From Salvia splendens (lineage: Eukaryota; Streptophyta; Magnoliopsida; Lamiales; Lamiaceae), in NCBI RefSeq assembly GCF_004379255.2, contig NC_056041.1, positions 18,445,559 to 18,509,558 on the forward strand: a stretch of 64,000 nt of DNA, given 5' to 3'. Position 1 is the stretch's first letter. Each line of letters starts with the position of its first letter. Positions 42,821 through 54,284 of the stretch are shown here, piece by piece. The notes beneath the pieces were generated by a model. The model worked only from the letters and a program-made list of their open reading frames with translations. It was not told the DNA's origin and made no database searches. Both the position numbers and the translations under genes were made by a program.

Positions 42821-44047
42821 ATTCCTCTATCCTAGTTAAGATGACCCATTTATTTTTTCGCACTTGTTTTGTAAAAATGAAAATAAATAGTAAAATGGAA
42901 AGAAATTAAAATAAAAGAGATAATAATATAGAAGAGACTCTCTCTATATTATTCTCTTTAGAGTGAACTAAGCAAATGGATGGTACCTAAACTTTAAGAA
43001 TATTGTGGGTTGTCCCTTAACTAAGGTGTAATAACATTTTTGATACTTTTTCACTATTCATCATAATTTTGCACCAAAAATGCCCCGCAAAGCAAGAAGG
43101 ACATTTTTGGACTTTTATATCTAGGTACTGGATTTGATATTTTCTTTATCTTCTCTGTAGTACTAAATATGATATTTTTTCTTATAGTTTGAATACTTAA
43201 AATGATATTATTCACTTCACTTTTTTCAATTACTTTATGTCATATTTTCTTTCTCCCTCTTTCTCTAAAAACTTTAGGAAGTAAAAAATTAAAATAAAAA
43301 ATTACACTATGAAATTCTTAAATATGAAATAAAATTTAAAATTATAAATTTAATTATCAAAATAAATTTTATCTAAATTTAATTTGATTCTGGTTCAATA
43401 ATTTTTAATATTAAATATTATGATTAATTAAAAATTAAGAATTTAGTTTTAATTAAAAAATTAATTTTTAATATTAAAAAAATAATCAATTCATAGTCAA
43501 AATGAAATTTTGCTACAAATTATTTTTATAATTAAATTTTTAACTTTGATTTTTATAATTAATATATTTAAGAATTTCATACTACTTTTTATTTTGATTT
43601 TTTACTTAGAGAAAGTGAGAGAAAGAAGATATGACATAAAGTGATTGAAAATGTGAAGTGAATAATATTATTTTAAGTACTCAAACTATAAGAAAATATC
43701 ATATTTAGTACCAGAGAGAAAGATAAAGAAAATATCAAATCTAGTACCTAGATATGAAAGTCCAAAATGATAATTCATGCCTTGGGGCATTTTTGGTGCA
43801 AAATTGTGATGAATAGTGAAAAAGTATGAAAAATATGATTATACCTTAGTTCATGGACTACCCACGATATTTTTAAAGTTTAAGTACCATTTGCGTGCAA
43901 AACGCATAGTTCAGGGACCATTTGCATAGTTCACTATTCTCTTTATTATTTTACTTTCTCTTCACTTAAATTATTTATTATCATCATTTTTTTTAAAAAC
44001 ACGTGCGAAAACGAAATGAGTCAGATCTTTACTGGAACGGAGAGAGT
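42821..44047. mobile_element. Stowaway-like MITE split by a foldback element
   Basis: Outer ends TTCCTCTATCCTAGTTAAGA (left) and complement CTCTCTCCGTTCCAGTAAAG (right) match each other in part, and both run into TTCGCACGTG-like inner sequence. The middle is the element at 42961-43934. Exact ends uncertain. Confidence 0.55.
42961..43934. mobile_element. Long-inverted-repeat foldback element, probably Mutator-like
   Basis: About 974 bp. The left arm (from GTGAACTAAGCAAATGG) and the inverted right arm (GTGAACTATGCAAATGG) pair for some 400 bp with gaps. The flanks repeat TATTCTCTTTA (42950-42960 and 43935-43945), an 11-bp duplication compatible with MULE insertion (usually 9-11 bp). No ORF. Confidence 0.8.
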
Positions 44048-44050
44048 ACT

Positions 44051-46756
44051 ATACATAATTCCGAATGGGAAATAAAATATCTGAATTGTCCCCTCAACTA
44101 ACCTTCATCTCGCTCTATCTCAAGAAAAACTTCCAATCCAAATGAAAATCTAAATTTATGCTAAAGACAGCAACACGTATGCATGTTTATATTGATAATT
44201 TTATTTCATTTGCTAAACATATCGAGATCGAGCCCAATCTTATAAAATATATGCACTCTAAATAATTTAAGATTTAGGGGCAATCGAAGTAAATTAGGTA
44301 TCAACACATGTATTGTCACAATTTGGTTAGATGACCTCGACAAGCCATTGATGATAGATATTTACCTGATTAATACCAACCAAAGACAAAATTAATAATG
44401 CTCGATTTACACAGACCAGTTTAATGTAGAAAAAAGCTATGACAAATGAGGTTAATTTGTTGGGTCATTTACTTCTGCAAAGTTTGGTGATCTACTTTTA
44501 ACATGTGGCGTGCATGGAAGACTAACACGTGGCATAATTGTTTTCGTTGTCGTTTCCAAAGATAGAAGATCTTTATTTCAGACATAACAAATTAATATTA
44601 TTGATTAATTTTGTACGTTTCTTAGGTCAAAGTTGTATTACGAATAGTCTATTGATTACAGTTTGATAAAATAATCCTGTATGGGGATTACACAATGGGA
44701 TTAATAAAAATTTGCGAAGATAAACGTGCATTAACTTCTAGAAAGATAACATATAGTACTATTAATCTCATGATCTTGTTTAATCTAATTGCAAGATCAT
44801 TGTCATATAATATTCGTTACCATTCCTTAGTTTTTTAAAAAATCATTCTTCTGAAAAGAGAAAAATCAAATTTTAAATAATGAAAAATGGCATGATCTAA
44901 ACAAATTTAAAACAAAAATTGATCATTTTAAAGCTATAAAATAAAATAAGTCGTATCCTACCTTAACAAAATTATTAAATACTCAATACCCTTTCATTTA
45001 TAAAATATAAATATATTGATTATATGCACTAGACGTACATACTTATTAGTGTCTCTTTCAATAGGATGGTATGATCTCTTTCCAATTTATATACATATAT
45101 AAATTGTAATTTCTTTTTATTGCAGATGCCGCATAATTTTAAGAATTTGATATTATTTTAAAAATAAAATATAATTATCATGAAGTGAAAATGTTTTCAA
45201 ATTGAAAATTAAAAACACAATTATAATCTCTATAAAATTGGTGGAGAAATGTTGTTATGTAACATTATTTATGCGCTATCTTTAAATAATAATTTATTCG
45301 AAGGTGAATTAGACGTGTAAAAAGGTTATTATGTAAAATCATTAAAGAGCACTATTTCTATTCATTTGTTTGATGGGCCGAAGGTTATCACAAAGAACTC
45401 AAAGTGGCACAACGTGGCCATCACAAGGAACTAAGGTTTAAGAGAAAAAAAATCAAACTAATTGTATTTCTTGATTTGCATGTAAAAATATACATACAGT
45501 GCTTTTCATAATTAACTAGATAATATGCAGTTCAACTTTCTTTAATTAGTACTACTATTTCAGAAGAAATAATAATGAAAACACGGACATCATAACAAAA
45601 TAAATGACTAAAAAATAAAAACTACATATATATAGTCTTGGAGATAGCGTAGTAGGGCGATGGTGCACATTGGGCAGTCACGCACCATCAAGGTGCCAGT
45701 GCCGGTGCTGGAGGTTTCCGGCTGACGGGCAAGCTCTGGTTGGTCCCGTCCCGGGCATCAAAACACATAGTCCCATGCATATCACCATTGCTTCAAAACC
45801 TCACATATTTCATGCCTACCTCAAATTTATGTACTACAAAACAAGACAAAAGATTTAAATAGATGTCAAATAAAACTTGTCTTGACTATACTTTAATTTA
45901 CCATTCTTTTTATTATAGTTTTCATTTAAAATATTGTATTGGAGTTCCTATATCATATTAAATCATCGTAATGGTTTAGTTTAACAAAAACGGCAGTTGA
46001 TAAAAAAAATGAGATTATAAAATAAATGAGATGTAGAGTAGAACTAATAAATTAAATTAACAAGTATGACCGTATGAGCAGAATGGTTTTTGGGCCTGCT
46101 TGAAATTCTATCAGGTCCAAAATATTATGGGCCTTATCTAATCACAACACATTTAAATGAAAACTGAATTTGAAGTGTGCCTACATAGCAAATTGTGTAT
46201 GTATACTATATTGTTAAGAATGAAATTGACTTCCCTAACAATAAGAAAGAATGAAATTAAATTTGATTATTACTTGTACTAATATAGTAAACACGTCTAT
46301 GTGTCAATTATGTATATTTCTTTTTATTACAATTATGTAAATTTATTACTACACTGATAAAAGTGTAATATTTTTCGTTATTTTGTAAATCAAATTAATT
46401 AGTACTATATAAAAAAACACCAGAAAAAGTGGATGTAATTCATAAATGGAGTAGTGTATTTGAAGTGTTTCCCATTCATGCTCAAAAGTTATAAGTATGA
46501 ACTTATGTTGGTTAAAAATCATGAATAAAAAATTGTTGATTTTTGTAAGAAATAAAATGGCTCAATTATGTTGACATGTCAAAAAAATAATACGAATTAC
46601 TTAAACATTGCACGGAAATGCCATGACGAGGGCATGATATAACTAATCCCAAATGTTTCCTGAAAATTTAGATGAAAAACTTCAAAGCTTTCGTTGCTAA
46701 AACACAACAGACTTAAATAAAAACTTATCCACTTCATGCCAACCTTCTTTTATATA
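44051..46756. other. Long AT-rich intergenic spacer
   Basis: 2.7 kb with no gene, RNA or clear element. The short ORF near 45670 sits in a small GC-rich patch of unknown origin. Confidence 0.5.
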
Positions 46757-46761
46757 GAATG

Positions 46762-47111
46762 TATTGAAGATGCAAATACTAGCTGAATAAGTGAGGAAGA
46801 AGAAGACCGTTGAATGAGAGCCGTTGATGACAGTTAGAGAAGTTAGTTAGAGTTAGTTACACAGCTGGCATAGTTAGTTGTACAGCTGGCAAAAGTTTAT
46901 TACTTTTCCTGCTGAGATATTCTTACTTCTTAGCTCTTTAGATGATCGGATCATGGAGTATAAAAGAAGAAGCTCTCCTTCTTTGTAGCTTGTACATTTC
47001 AGTTGTCAATCAATAAAATTGTCTCTCGTTTCTCTCGTTGTGTTTCTCTAGTCTAGTTTGGTATTTCTCTGGTTTGCTTTTGTATAATGTTCTATGTTCT
47101 TCAGTTCAACA
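46762..47111 (+). repeat. 5' LTR of the copia element
   Basis: TATTGAAGATG ... TTCAACA; TATA box GTATAAAAG at about 46959. Confidence 0.92.
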
Positions 47112-47123
47112 TGGTATCAGATG
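47112..47123 (+). other. Primer-binding site (initiator-Met tRNA type)
   Basis: TGGTATCAGATG directly after the LTR, the usual copia PBS. Confidence 0.9.
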
Positions 47124-47178
47124 TAAACTCCTCGTTTCCGCTCCGCCCTTTGTTTTGATTTCCTCTTCATCTCTCACG

Positions 47179-48233
47179 ATGAACAACCGTGGCAATCGCG
47201 CCAATCGTGGAGGAGATGCAATTGTTCCCGCAGATGATCATTCCAGTCCGTATTACCTTCATCCTAGTGATAATCCGAGCCTCCAGCTCGTTTCTCAAGT
47301 TCTCACCGGCTCCAATTACATCAACTGGAACAGATTTATCATCATTGCGTTGATTGCTAAGAATAAGTTGCAATTTGTGGATGGATCCTTGCTGCGACCA
47401 CAGGATGATGACTTGCTTTTCTCTGCTTGAATCTGGTGTAACAGTATGGTGGTTTCATGGTTGCGAAATTCCGTTTCCCCTCAAATCTGCTCGAGTGTTA
47501 TGTACTTGGATAATGCTCATGATATTTGGTCTGATCTCAACGATCGGTTTTCTCAAAGTGATTCAGCTAGATCATATCAACTCAAGCAACAACTTATGGC
47601 TCTTGTGCAAGGCCATTCTGATGTTAGTACTTACTTCACCAACCTTCGAATTGTTTGGGATGAGTATAAACACTCACAGCCAATTGCTTGGTGTACTTGC
47701 GGCAATTGCTGATGCAACAGTGCCATTCGATGGCATACTCATCAAGAAGAAGAATGTACAATCCAGTTTCTAATTGGTTTAAACACATCCTACTCTCAAA
47801 TCCGATCTACTATCTTATCAATGGTGCATCTGCCCTCTTTATCTAAGACCTTCTCTCTGGTTATTTAAGAGGAACGACAAAGAACTATTGATGGAAATTT
47901 GATTGCTTCACCTCCTGTTTCCTCCAGTGAACAACCTTATGGTGTGAATGCTACCTCATCTAATTTTGGCAGAGGAAGATTGCCGTGTTCTCACTGTGGC
48001 CGCACCAATCACACCATTGATAGATGTTTCTATCTACATGGATTTCCTCAAAGCTATGACAGGGGAAGAGGCAAACCTTATCAGAAGGATTTTTCTAACT
48101 CTAAAGTGGTGAACTATGTTGAAGATTTTGTAAATGAAGGTGGTGAGAAGATTGTTGCTACTTCATCACCTCAGATGACAAATCTGTCTTCATCTGATCA
48201 GCTCCATCAGTTGATTTCCATCAGTTGATTTCT
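47179..48233 (+). pseudogene. copia gag, several nonsense codons
   Basis: Starts MNNRGNRANRGG at 47179. The same frame passes three stops (TGA 47428, TGA 47710, TAA 47866) through the gag core (NYINWNRF, DIWSDLNDRFSQSD, YFTNLRIVWDE) to a CX2CX4HX4C zinc knuckle (CSHCGRTNHTIDRC near 47986). An exact 14-bp tandem duplication (48205-48218 and 48219-48232) then shifts the frame. Confidence 0.85.
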
Positions 48234-51200
48234 CTCTTGCAAAGCCAACTTGCTGCCACGTCTACATCAACTTCATCACCATCTCCTCCATCTCCTCAGC
48301 CCAGTCCTCCATCCAATCCATCTCAGTCCACTCCTTTCACTGGTACCACTCTCTACTCACCTTTTGTTGCTGCTTCATCTTTACCATCTTCATTGTGGTT
48401 ACTTGATACTGGTGCTACACATCACGTTTGTTGTGATATCACTCTATTCACTACTTCCTCCCCAGTATCTGATACTTTTGTGAATCTACCTAATGGTGCC
48501 AAAGCACCGGTTACTCATATGGGATCCATACACCTTACCCCCACCATAAATTTGCAATCTGTTCTCTGTGTTCCATCTTTTTCTTTCAACCTTATTTCCA
48601 TCAGTTCCCTCACATCCTCTATACCCTGCTCTGTCTCCTTCACTCATGATTCCATTCTTATTCAGGGAGCTTCTCTGGGGACTGTGATTGGGAGGGGTAG
48701 CAGATTTGGTAACCTATATGCTCTTGATGTTTCCACTGCCAACACTTCAGGTTCCTCAGATCCTATCCCTTGTGTAAATTCTGTTGTTGCTATTGACCTA
48801 TGGCATAAAAGGCTTGGTCACTTGTCTTTCAATAAACTCAAATCCATGAATGATGTTCTTTCTTTTTCCAAACTCACTCATTCTATATGTGAGATATGTC
48901 CTTTAGCTAAGCAACATCATCTACCTTTTCCTAAATCTGATTTTGTTGCCTCTGAAATTTTTGATCTAATCCATTGTGATATTTGAGGTCCTTTTTCCCC
49001 ATGCACCACACAAGTATATGCCTATTTTCTAACCATTGTTGATGATAAAAGTAGGTTTGTGTGGACTTTTCTTATGCAACATAAGTCTGATGTCAGATCC
49101 ATACTTACTCAGTTCTTTCATTCTATATCCACTCAATTTTCTAAAAAGATCAAAATCATACGGTCTGACAAGGGACCTGAGTTCAACTTACCATCTTTAT
49201 ACACATCTTTTGGCACCTTAACTCACCATTCATGTGTAGAAACTCCAAAGCAAAACGCTAGAGTGGAGAGAAAACATCAGCACCTACTAAATGTGGCTAG
49301 AAGCCTTCTATTTCAATCTCATTTGCCTATCACTTTCTGGGGGGATTGTGTTCTTGTTGCCTCCTACATTATTAATCGAATCCCCTCCTCTGTACTTCCA
49401 AACAATGCCACTCCTTTCCACATCCTATTCAACAAACCACCTTCCTATACTCACATGAGAGCCTTTGGTTGTTTATGCTTTGCCTCTACTCTCCACAGAG
49501 ACAGAGATAAATTTGCCCCGAGGGCCTCTAGATGTGTTTTTCTGGGCTATCCCTCAGGATACAAAGGCTATAGGGTTCTAAATCTTGACTCCATGCAAGA
49601 ACTCATATCAAGAAATGTGGTCTTTCATGAAGAGACTTTTCCTTTCTCTCATCTGACTCCTTCTCTTTTTCCCTCAGCTCCACAAAATAACTCTCCTACC
49701 TTACTGAATAATTCTGCCGCACCAAATAATTCAACCACATCAAATGATCATTCTGCCTCACTAAATGAATCAACCTCTACATCATCCAATCCTTCTACAT
49801 CACACAGTACTGACTCTATACTTCCTCAAACCACCAGAACTGGCAGAGCCACCAAACCTCCCTCACACTTAACTGATTATGTCTGCAATTCTGTATCATC
49901 ATCTACTCCATATCTCATTTCTGTATATTTCTCTCTATCCAAGCTATCTCCTCCACATCTCAAGTACATAGTCCTTATGACTGCTGTGTTTGAGCCTAAA
50001 TCATACTCCCAAGCATCCTCATCTCCTGACTGGCAGCAAGCCATGCAAGAGGAATTGACTGCATTGGAGAAGACAAACACTTGGAAAATTATGCATTTAC
50101 CTCCAGGGAAGATCCCCATTGACTGCAAATGGGTGTACAAAGTTAAATCAGAGCTGATGCATCATTAGAGAGGTTCAAGGCTCGTTTAGTTGCTAAGGGA
50201 TTTACACAACTTGAGGGTATAGACTTCCTGGATACTTTTTCCCCGGTTGCTAAATTGACTACTTTGAAGTTCTTACTTGCTTTAGCTGCTGTCTATGACT
50301 GGTCTCTGTCACATTTATCTATGGTGATTTGGAAGAAGAGATCTATATGAATCTTCCACTCGGGCTTATTGTTGAGGAGGGCAGTTCAACTGGTCCAAAG
50401 CTTGTATGCAAGATAAATAAATCTCTATATGGTCTGAAACAAGCCTCAAGACAGTGGTACCTTAAGCTTTCTGAAGTTTTGGCCAAGTTTGGACTCCAAC
50501 AATCAGCCTCAGACCATTCTTTCTTTTTCAAGAAAGATAGCTCAATGTTCTTTGGAGTTGTTGTGTATGTTGATGATATGATGATAGCCATGAATAAGCT
50601 AGACATGACAGAAGCTTTCAAGAACTTTCTGTCTCAAGTTTTCAAGTTCAAAGACTTGGGAGTGCCAAAGTATTTTCTTGGCCTTGAGATAGCAAACGAA
50701 ATATGTGATGGATCTTATCAGAGATGTAGGCCTATTAGGATGTAAGCCATCTTCAGTTCCAATGGATCCAGCAAACCATCTCAAGCAGGACACTGGACAT
50801 CCTATGAAGGATCCATCTAAATACAGAAGGCAGATTGGGAGACTACTCTATCTTTGTATAACCAGGCCTGATATAACCTTTGCGGTTCATAAACTTAGCC
50901 AATATGTCTCCAAACCGTGTGATGAACATTGGGAAGCAACCGAGAAAATACTTAGATACTTGAAAAGAACTCCGGGACGTGGCTTATTCTACTCCATCTT
51001 TTCAGATACAGATTGGGCCGCGTGCCTTGATACAAGAAGATCCATGACAGGTTACTGCCTCTTCTTTGGCTTATCTTTAGTTTCTTGGAAAGCAAAGAAG
51101 CAACACATTGTTTCGAGGTCATCGGCAGAAGCCGAGTATAGGGCCATGGCACATGCCACTTGTGAAGTAGTGTGGTGGCATCAAAGTGGAAAAAGCAGTT

Positions 51201-51446
51201 CCCTTGTTTTGTGACAATCTAGCCGCTGTTCACATTAGTTCTAATCCGGTGTTCCATGAACGAACGAAGCATATTGAGATTGATTGTCATACTGTAAGAG
51301 AAAGATACCTAGAAGGTGTGATTAAACCCATGCCTATACGAAGTGAGCTACAGTTGGCTGACATTTTGACTAAGCCGTTGGAAGTCTCAGCTTTTGAAAA
51401 CATTCTTAGCAAGATGAACTTTCATAGTTTGTATTGTCCATCTTGA
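48225..51446 (+). pseudogene. copia protease, integrase, RT and RNase H, broken
   Basis: Protease LLDTGATHH near 48398; pre-integrase zinc region HKRLGHLSF ... CEICPLAKQHH near 48805-48915; TGA at 48984 in DI-stop-GPF where copia elements have Trp; integrase through 49470; RT start frame lost near 50150 by about one base, and a short deletion near 50310 removes part of the RT core; YVDDMMIA near 50567; RNase H with SAEAEYRAM near 51120; ADILTKPL near 51357. The frame is lost again near 50700 and 51180. Confidence 0.85.
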
Positions 51447-51452
51447 AGGGGG

Positions 51453-51802
51453 TATTGAAGATGCAAATGCTAGCTGAAGAAGTGAGGAAGAAGAAGACCG
51501 TTGAATGAGAGCCGTTGATGACAGTTAGAGAAGTTAGTTAGAGTTAGTTACACAGCTGGCATAGTTAGTTGTACAGCTGGCAAAAGTTTATTACTTTTCC
51601 TGCTGAGATATTCTTACTTCTTAGCTCTTTAGATGATCGGATCATGGAGTATAAAAGAAGAAGCTCTCCTTCTTTGTAGCTTGTACATTTCAGTTGTCAA
51701 TCAATAAAATTGTCTCTCGTTTCTCTCGTTGTGTTTCTCTCGTCTAGTTTGGTATTTCTCTGGTTTGCTTTTGTATAATGTTCTATGTTCTTCAGTTCAA
51801 CA
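51453..51802 (+). repeat. 3' LTR of the copia element
   Basis: 350-bp partner of 46762-47111. Confidence 0.92.
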
Positions 51803-51807
51803 GAATG

Positions 51808-52229
51808 TTCCTTCAAATACATTTATTTATAAAATGGTCCTCAGTTGCCTTCATCCATGTATTATTATCATTATAATGAGAGTCGCGATTCTATCTTTTT
51901 CATTATCAATTAAATTTTAATCTTTTTCCCCTTCATCATGATTGCTACTTGAATTGAATAGCAGCCCACTATCTGCGCCGTCAACTAAGTTGATCAATTG
52001 AATCTACTCCATCAGTTGACATTCAAAACAGTATAGTTAAAAAAACCCAAGATAAAATCTCCCATAGTAGATCATAATTTCAAATATTACTATGAAACCT
52101 TGATCTCGTGAAACAATGCAGTATAAGAATAACCACTTCACAGTTTAATTCTTTTTTTTTTTAAATTCCATCAAGAAGGAAAGAATTCGAAAACAGAGAA
52201 TAGTTCTCATAAATCTTCCAAAATTACTT
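51808..52229. other. Intergenic spacer
   Basis: AT-rich, nothing recognised. Confidence 0.5.
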
Positions 52230-54000
52230 CCGCGCGCTCCTGCGCCATGCGTGACGCCCACTCGCCGGTCCGCAAGTGGGCATCGTCACGTTGACGCAAT
52301 AATTCATTTTTTAAAAAATTTGAATTAAATAAAAAAATGAAAAACGGTAATATTACTGTTTTTTCAATTTATTTATTTATTTTTTATTTTTTATTTTTTT
52401 TACTCTATAAATACTCCTAATTCATCCTTATTTCACACACAAATACACATCTATTCTTCCCAAATCATCTCCATTTCCTCTCCAATTTTCATATACCCTC
52501 TCATCACAAAATGTCCGGCGAAGGAAACTCTGGCGGTGGCGGCTCCGGCGGGTTCGATATCAACGCGTTCGACGACTGGGGGGCATGTACAATGTCCTCG
52601 GTGGTGGTTCCGGTTCGTCGACGCCGGGCACCCAGGGTTCGTCGACGCCAGGGGGTACCAACCACCCCAATTTGATGTGGATGCATACGTCCGTCCCTCC
52701 GCCCCGAGGTATTCGCAGGGATTATCCCAGATTCGGGAGGATTATTCCGTTGATCCCACTCCGGAAGAAGGCCGAGGCGGGGGAGGAGGCAGAGGCGGTG
52801 GAAGCTCTAGGGTGGAGGCGGAGGCGGAGGAGGAGGAGAAGGAGGGCCGGCATTCGTACGGCCCCAAAGAAACGCTGGCGGTGTACAATGCCTGGATCAG
52901 TGTCTCATACTATCCCACCGTCGGGAATCAACAACATCGGAAGTGCTTCTGGGAAAAGGTCACCGAGGCCTACCACAAGATTAAGCCGAAGGGGTCCCGC
53001 CGCAGCACATATAAGATGCTCCGCGCTCACTTTGACCGAGTCGATAGAGAGGTCAAAAGATTCTGCGCCATCCACAAGAATGAAGCGGCTCATTACCAAA
53101 GCGGAGCCACGGGAGCCGACATTCTGAGGTCGGCTTTGCGAGTCTACTTCGACGACACCGACAAACAATTCAACTATGTCGATGTTTGGGAGGTCGTCAA
53201 AGACGAGGAAAGGTGGGCAGGCGGTGTCCTGTCCAGCTCGGGCTTGACCTCGAAGCGCATGAAGCACACGGCAGGTGGCCAATACTCGTCTAGTGAGGGC
53301 GGTTCGGGCAGCGCCCCACAAGAGTTTGCCTCGCAGGAGGTTGAGGCCCCGACAGACGATGCAGGGGGGTCCTCCTGTGGGCACCGTCGGCCGCAAGGGA
53401 GAAATGCGGCGAAGGCGGCTAGAAGGAGGAGGGGCCGAGCCAATCAAGCCAGGCGGGCTCGGGCTTGGGGGGACCCACAAACTCCCTTATGTCCATGTAC
53501 ATGACCGCCACAATGACAGACACTTCCCGCATGACGCCTCCCCAATACCAAGCTTATTTTAACGGAATTGTGTTTATGGCAGCACAACTTGGCATTCCGC
53601 CTCCTCACGGCTTCAGTGCACCTTCAGCGCCTTCGGGGGATGATTCGTCGGCGGAGTAGTTTTTTTTTATTTTCTTTAAAATTGTATTTTAAATTATGTC
53701 ATTTTTATTTTTTAGGATTTTAATTAAGTGTTTTTTTTGTTTTTTTTTAATTTTAAGTTGTATTTTTATTTTATGCTGTAATTTTATTTTATTTTTAATG
53801 AATTGTGTGTTTTTTTAATTGAATTTGGTTGGAAATAAAAATAAAAAATGAAATTGAATGAATGAATAGTAATTTAAGGGATGGTTAAGAACGGAGGGTT
53901 GCAGGTTCCGTCCCTTAGTTAAGAGATGAAGTAAAAAAGTACAGTGATGCACATGAATAGTAATTTAAAGGACGAATAAGTGACCGAAGAGTAACCAGCC
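52230..54000 (+). mobile_element. Harbinger-like ORF1-bearing element, ends not resolved
   Basis: Carries the same class of Myb-like ORF1 between a leader with CTATAAATA (near 52406) and a 3' region of TTTTAGGATTTTAATTA and GAATAGTAATTTAA(A/G)GGA repeats. I could not match terminal repeats, so the limits are approximate. Confidence 0.5.
52511..53659 (+). pseudogene. Myb/SANT-like Harbinger ORF1 protein, three frameshifts
   Basis: Begins MSGEGNSGGGGSGG at 52511. The core AWISVSYYPTVGNQQHRKCF, GSRRSTYKMLRAHFDRV, YQSGATGADILRSAL and VDVWEVVKDEERW (52893-53215) is the trihelix-like DNA-binding region of the proteins often auto-named glutathione S-transferase T3-like. The reading frame changes at G runs at about 52577-52582, 52648-52652 and 53466-53471, ending in frame at the TAG near 53657. 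The acidic linker EAEAEEEEKEG precedes the domain. Confidence 0.75.
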
Positions 54001-54284
54001 TAGCCTACACTATTGAACCAATCACAAATCAACAATATAAAATGAAACATTCAATCTTGCTGACTCATAACATTTCCAAGTTATATCCAAATAGGCAAAG
54101 AGTGGTTGGTGTGGGGTTCCAAATCACAATCTCTAGATTAGGCCTCAGTTTTGAAGAATTGTTACCAAACTAACCCCAAGTTGCTAGATGGGTAGATTTT
54201 GTGTTGTGTATTGATCGACAATTGATCAATTGAATGTACAATAGAAAAAAAAAACAAAACTTATTTTCTAGTAGTGTTTAACAA
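54001..54284. other. 3' flank of the ALP1-like gene
   Basis: Short AT-rich region, no gene; probably holds the minus-strand 3' UTR. Confidence 0.5.

Larger units (their letters stand above)
46762..51802 (+). mobile_element. Ty1/copia retrotransposon with near-identical LTRs but decayed genes
   Basis: LTRs 46762-47111 and 51453-51802 (350 bp each) show about three differences. The target duplication GAATG is exact (46757-46761 and 51803-51807). PBS TGGTATCAGA at 47112 (initiator-Met tRNA type) and purine tract TTGAAGGGGG before the 3' LTR. Domain order gag, protease, integrase, RT, RNase H is copia. The coding region has several stops, a 14-bp duplication and small deletions, so it cannot be autonomous. 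The LTRs start with TA instead of TG. Confidence 0.94.

Noticed and set aside
46762..51802. An integrated pararetrovirus
   Set aside because: LTRs, initiator-Met PBS and copia domain order (integrase before RT) identify a Ty1/copia element; no movement or coat protein is seen.
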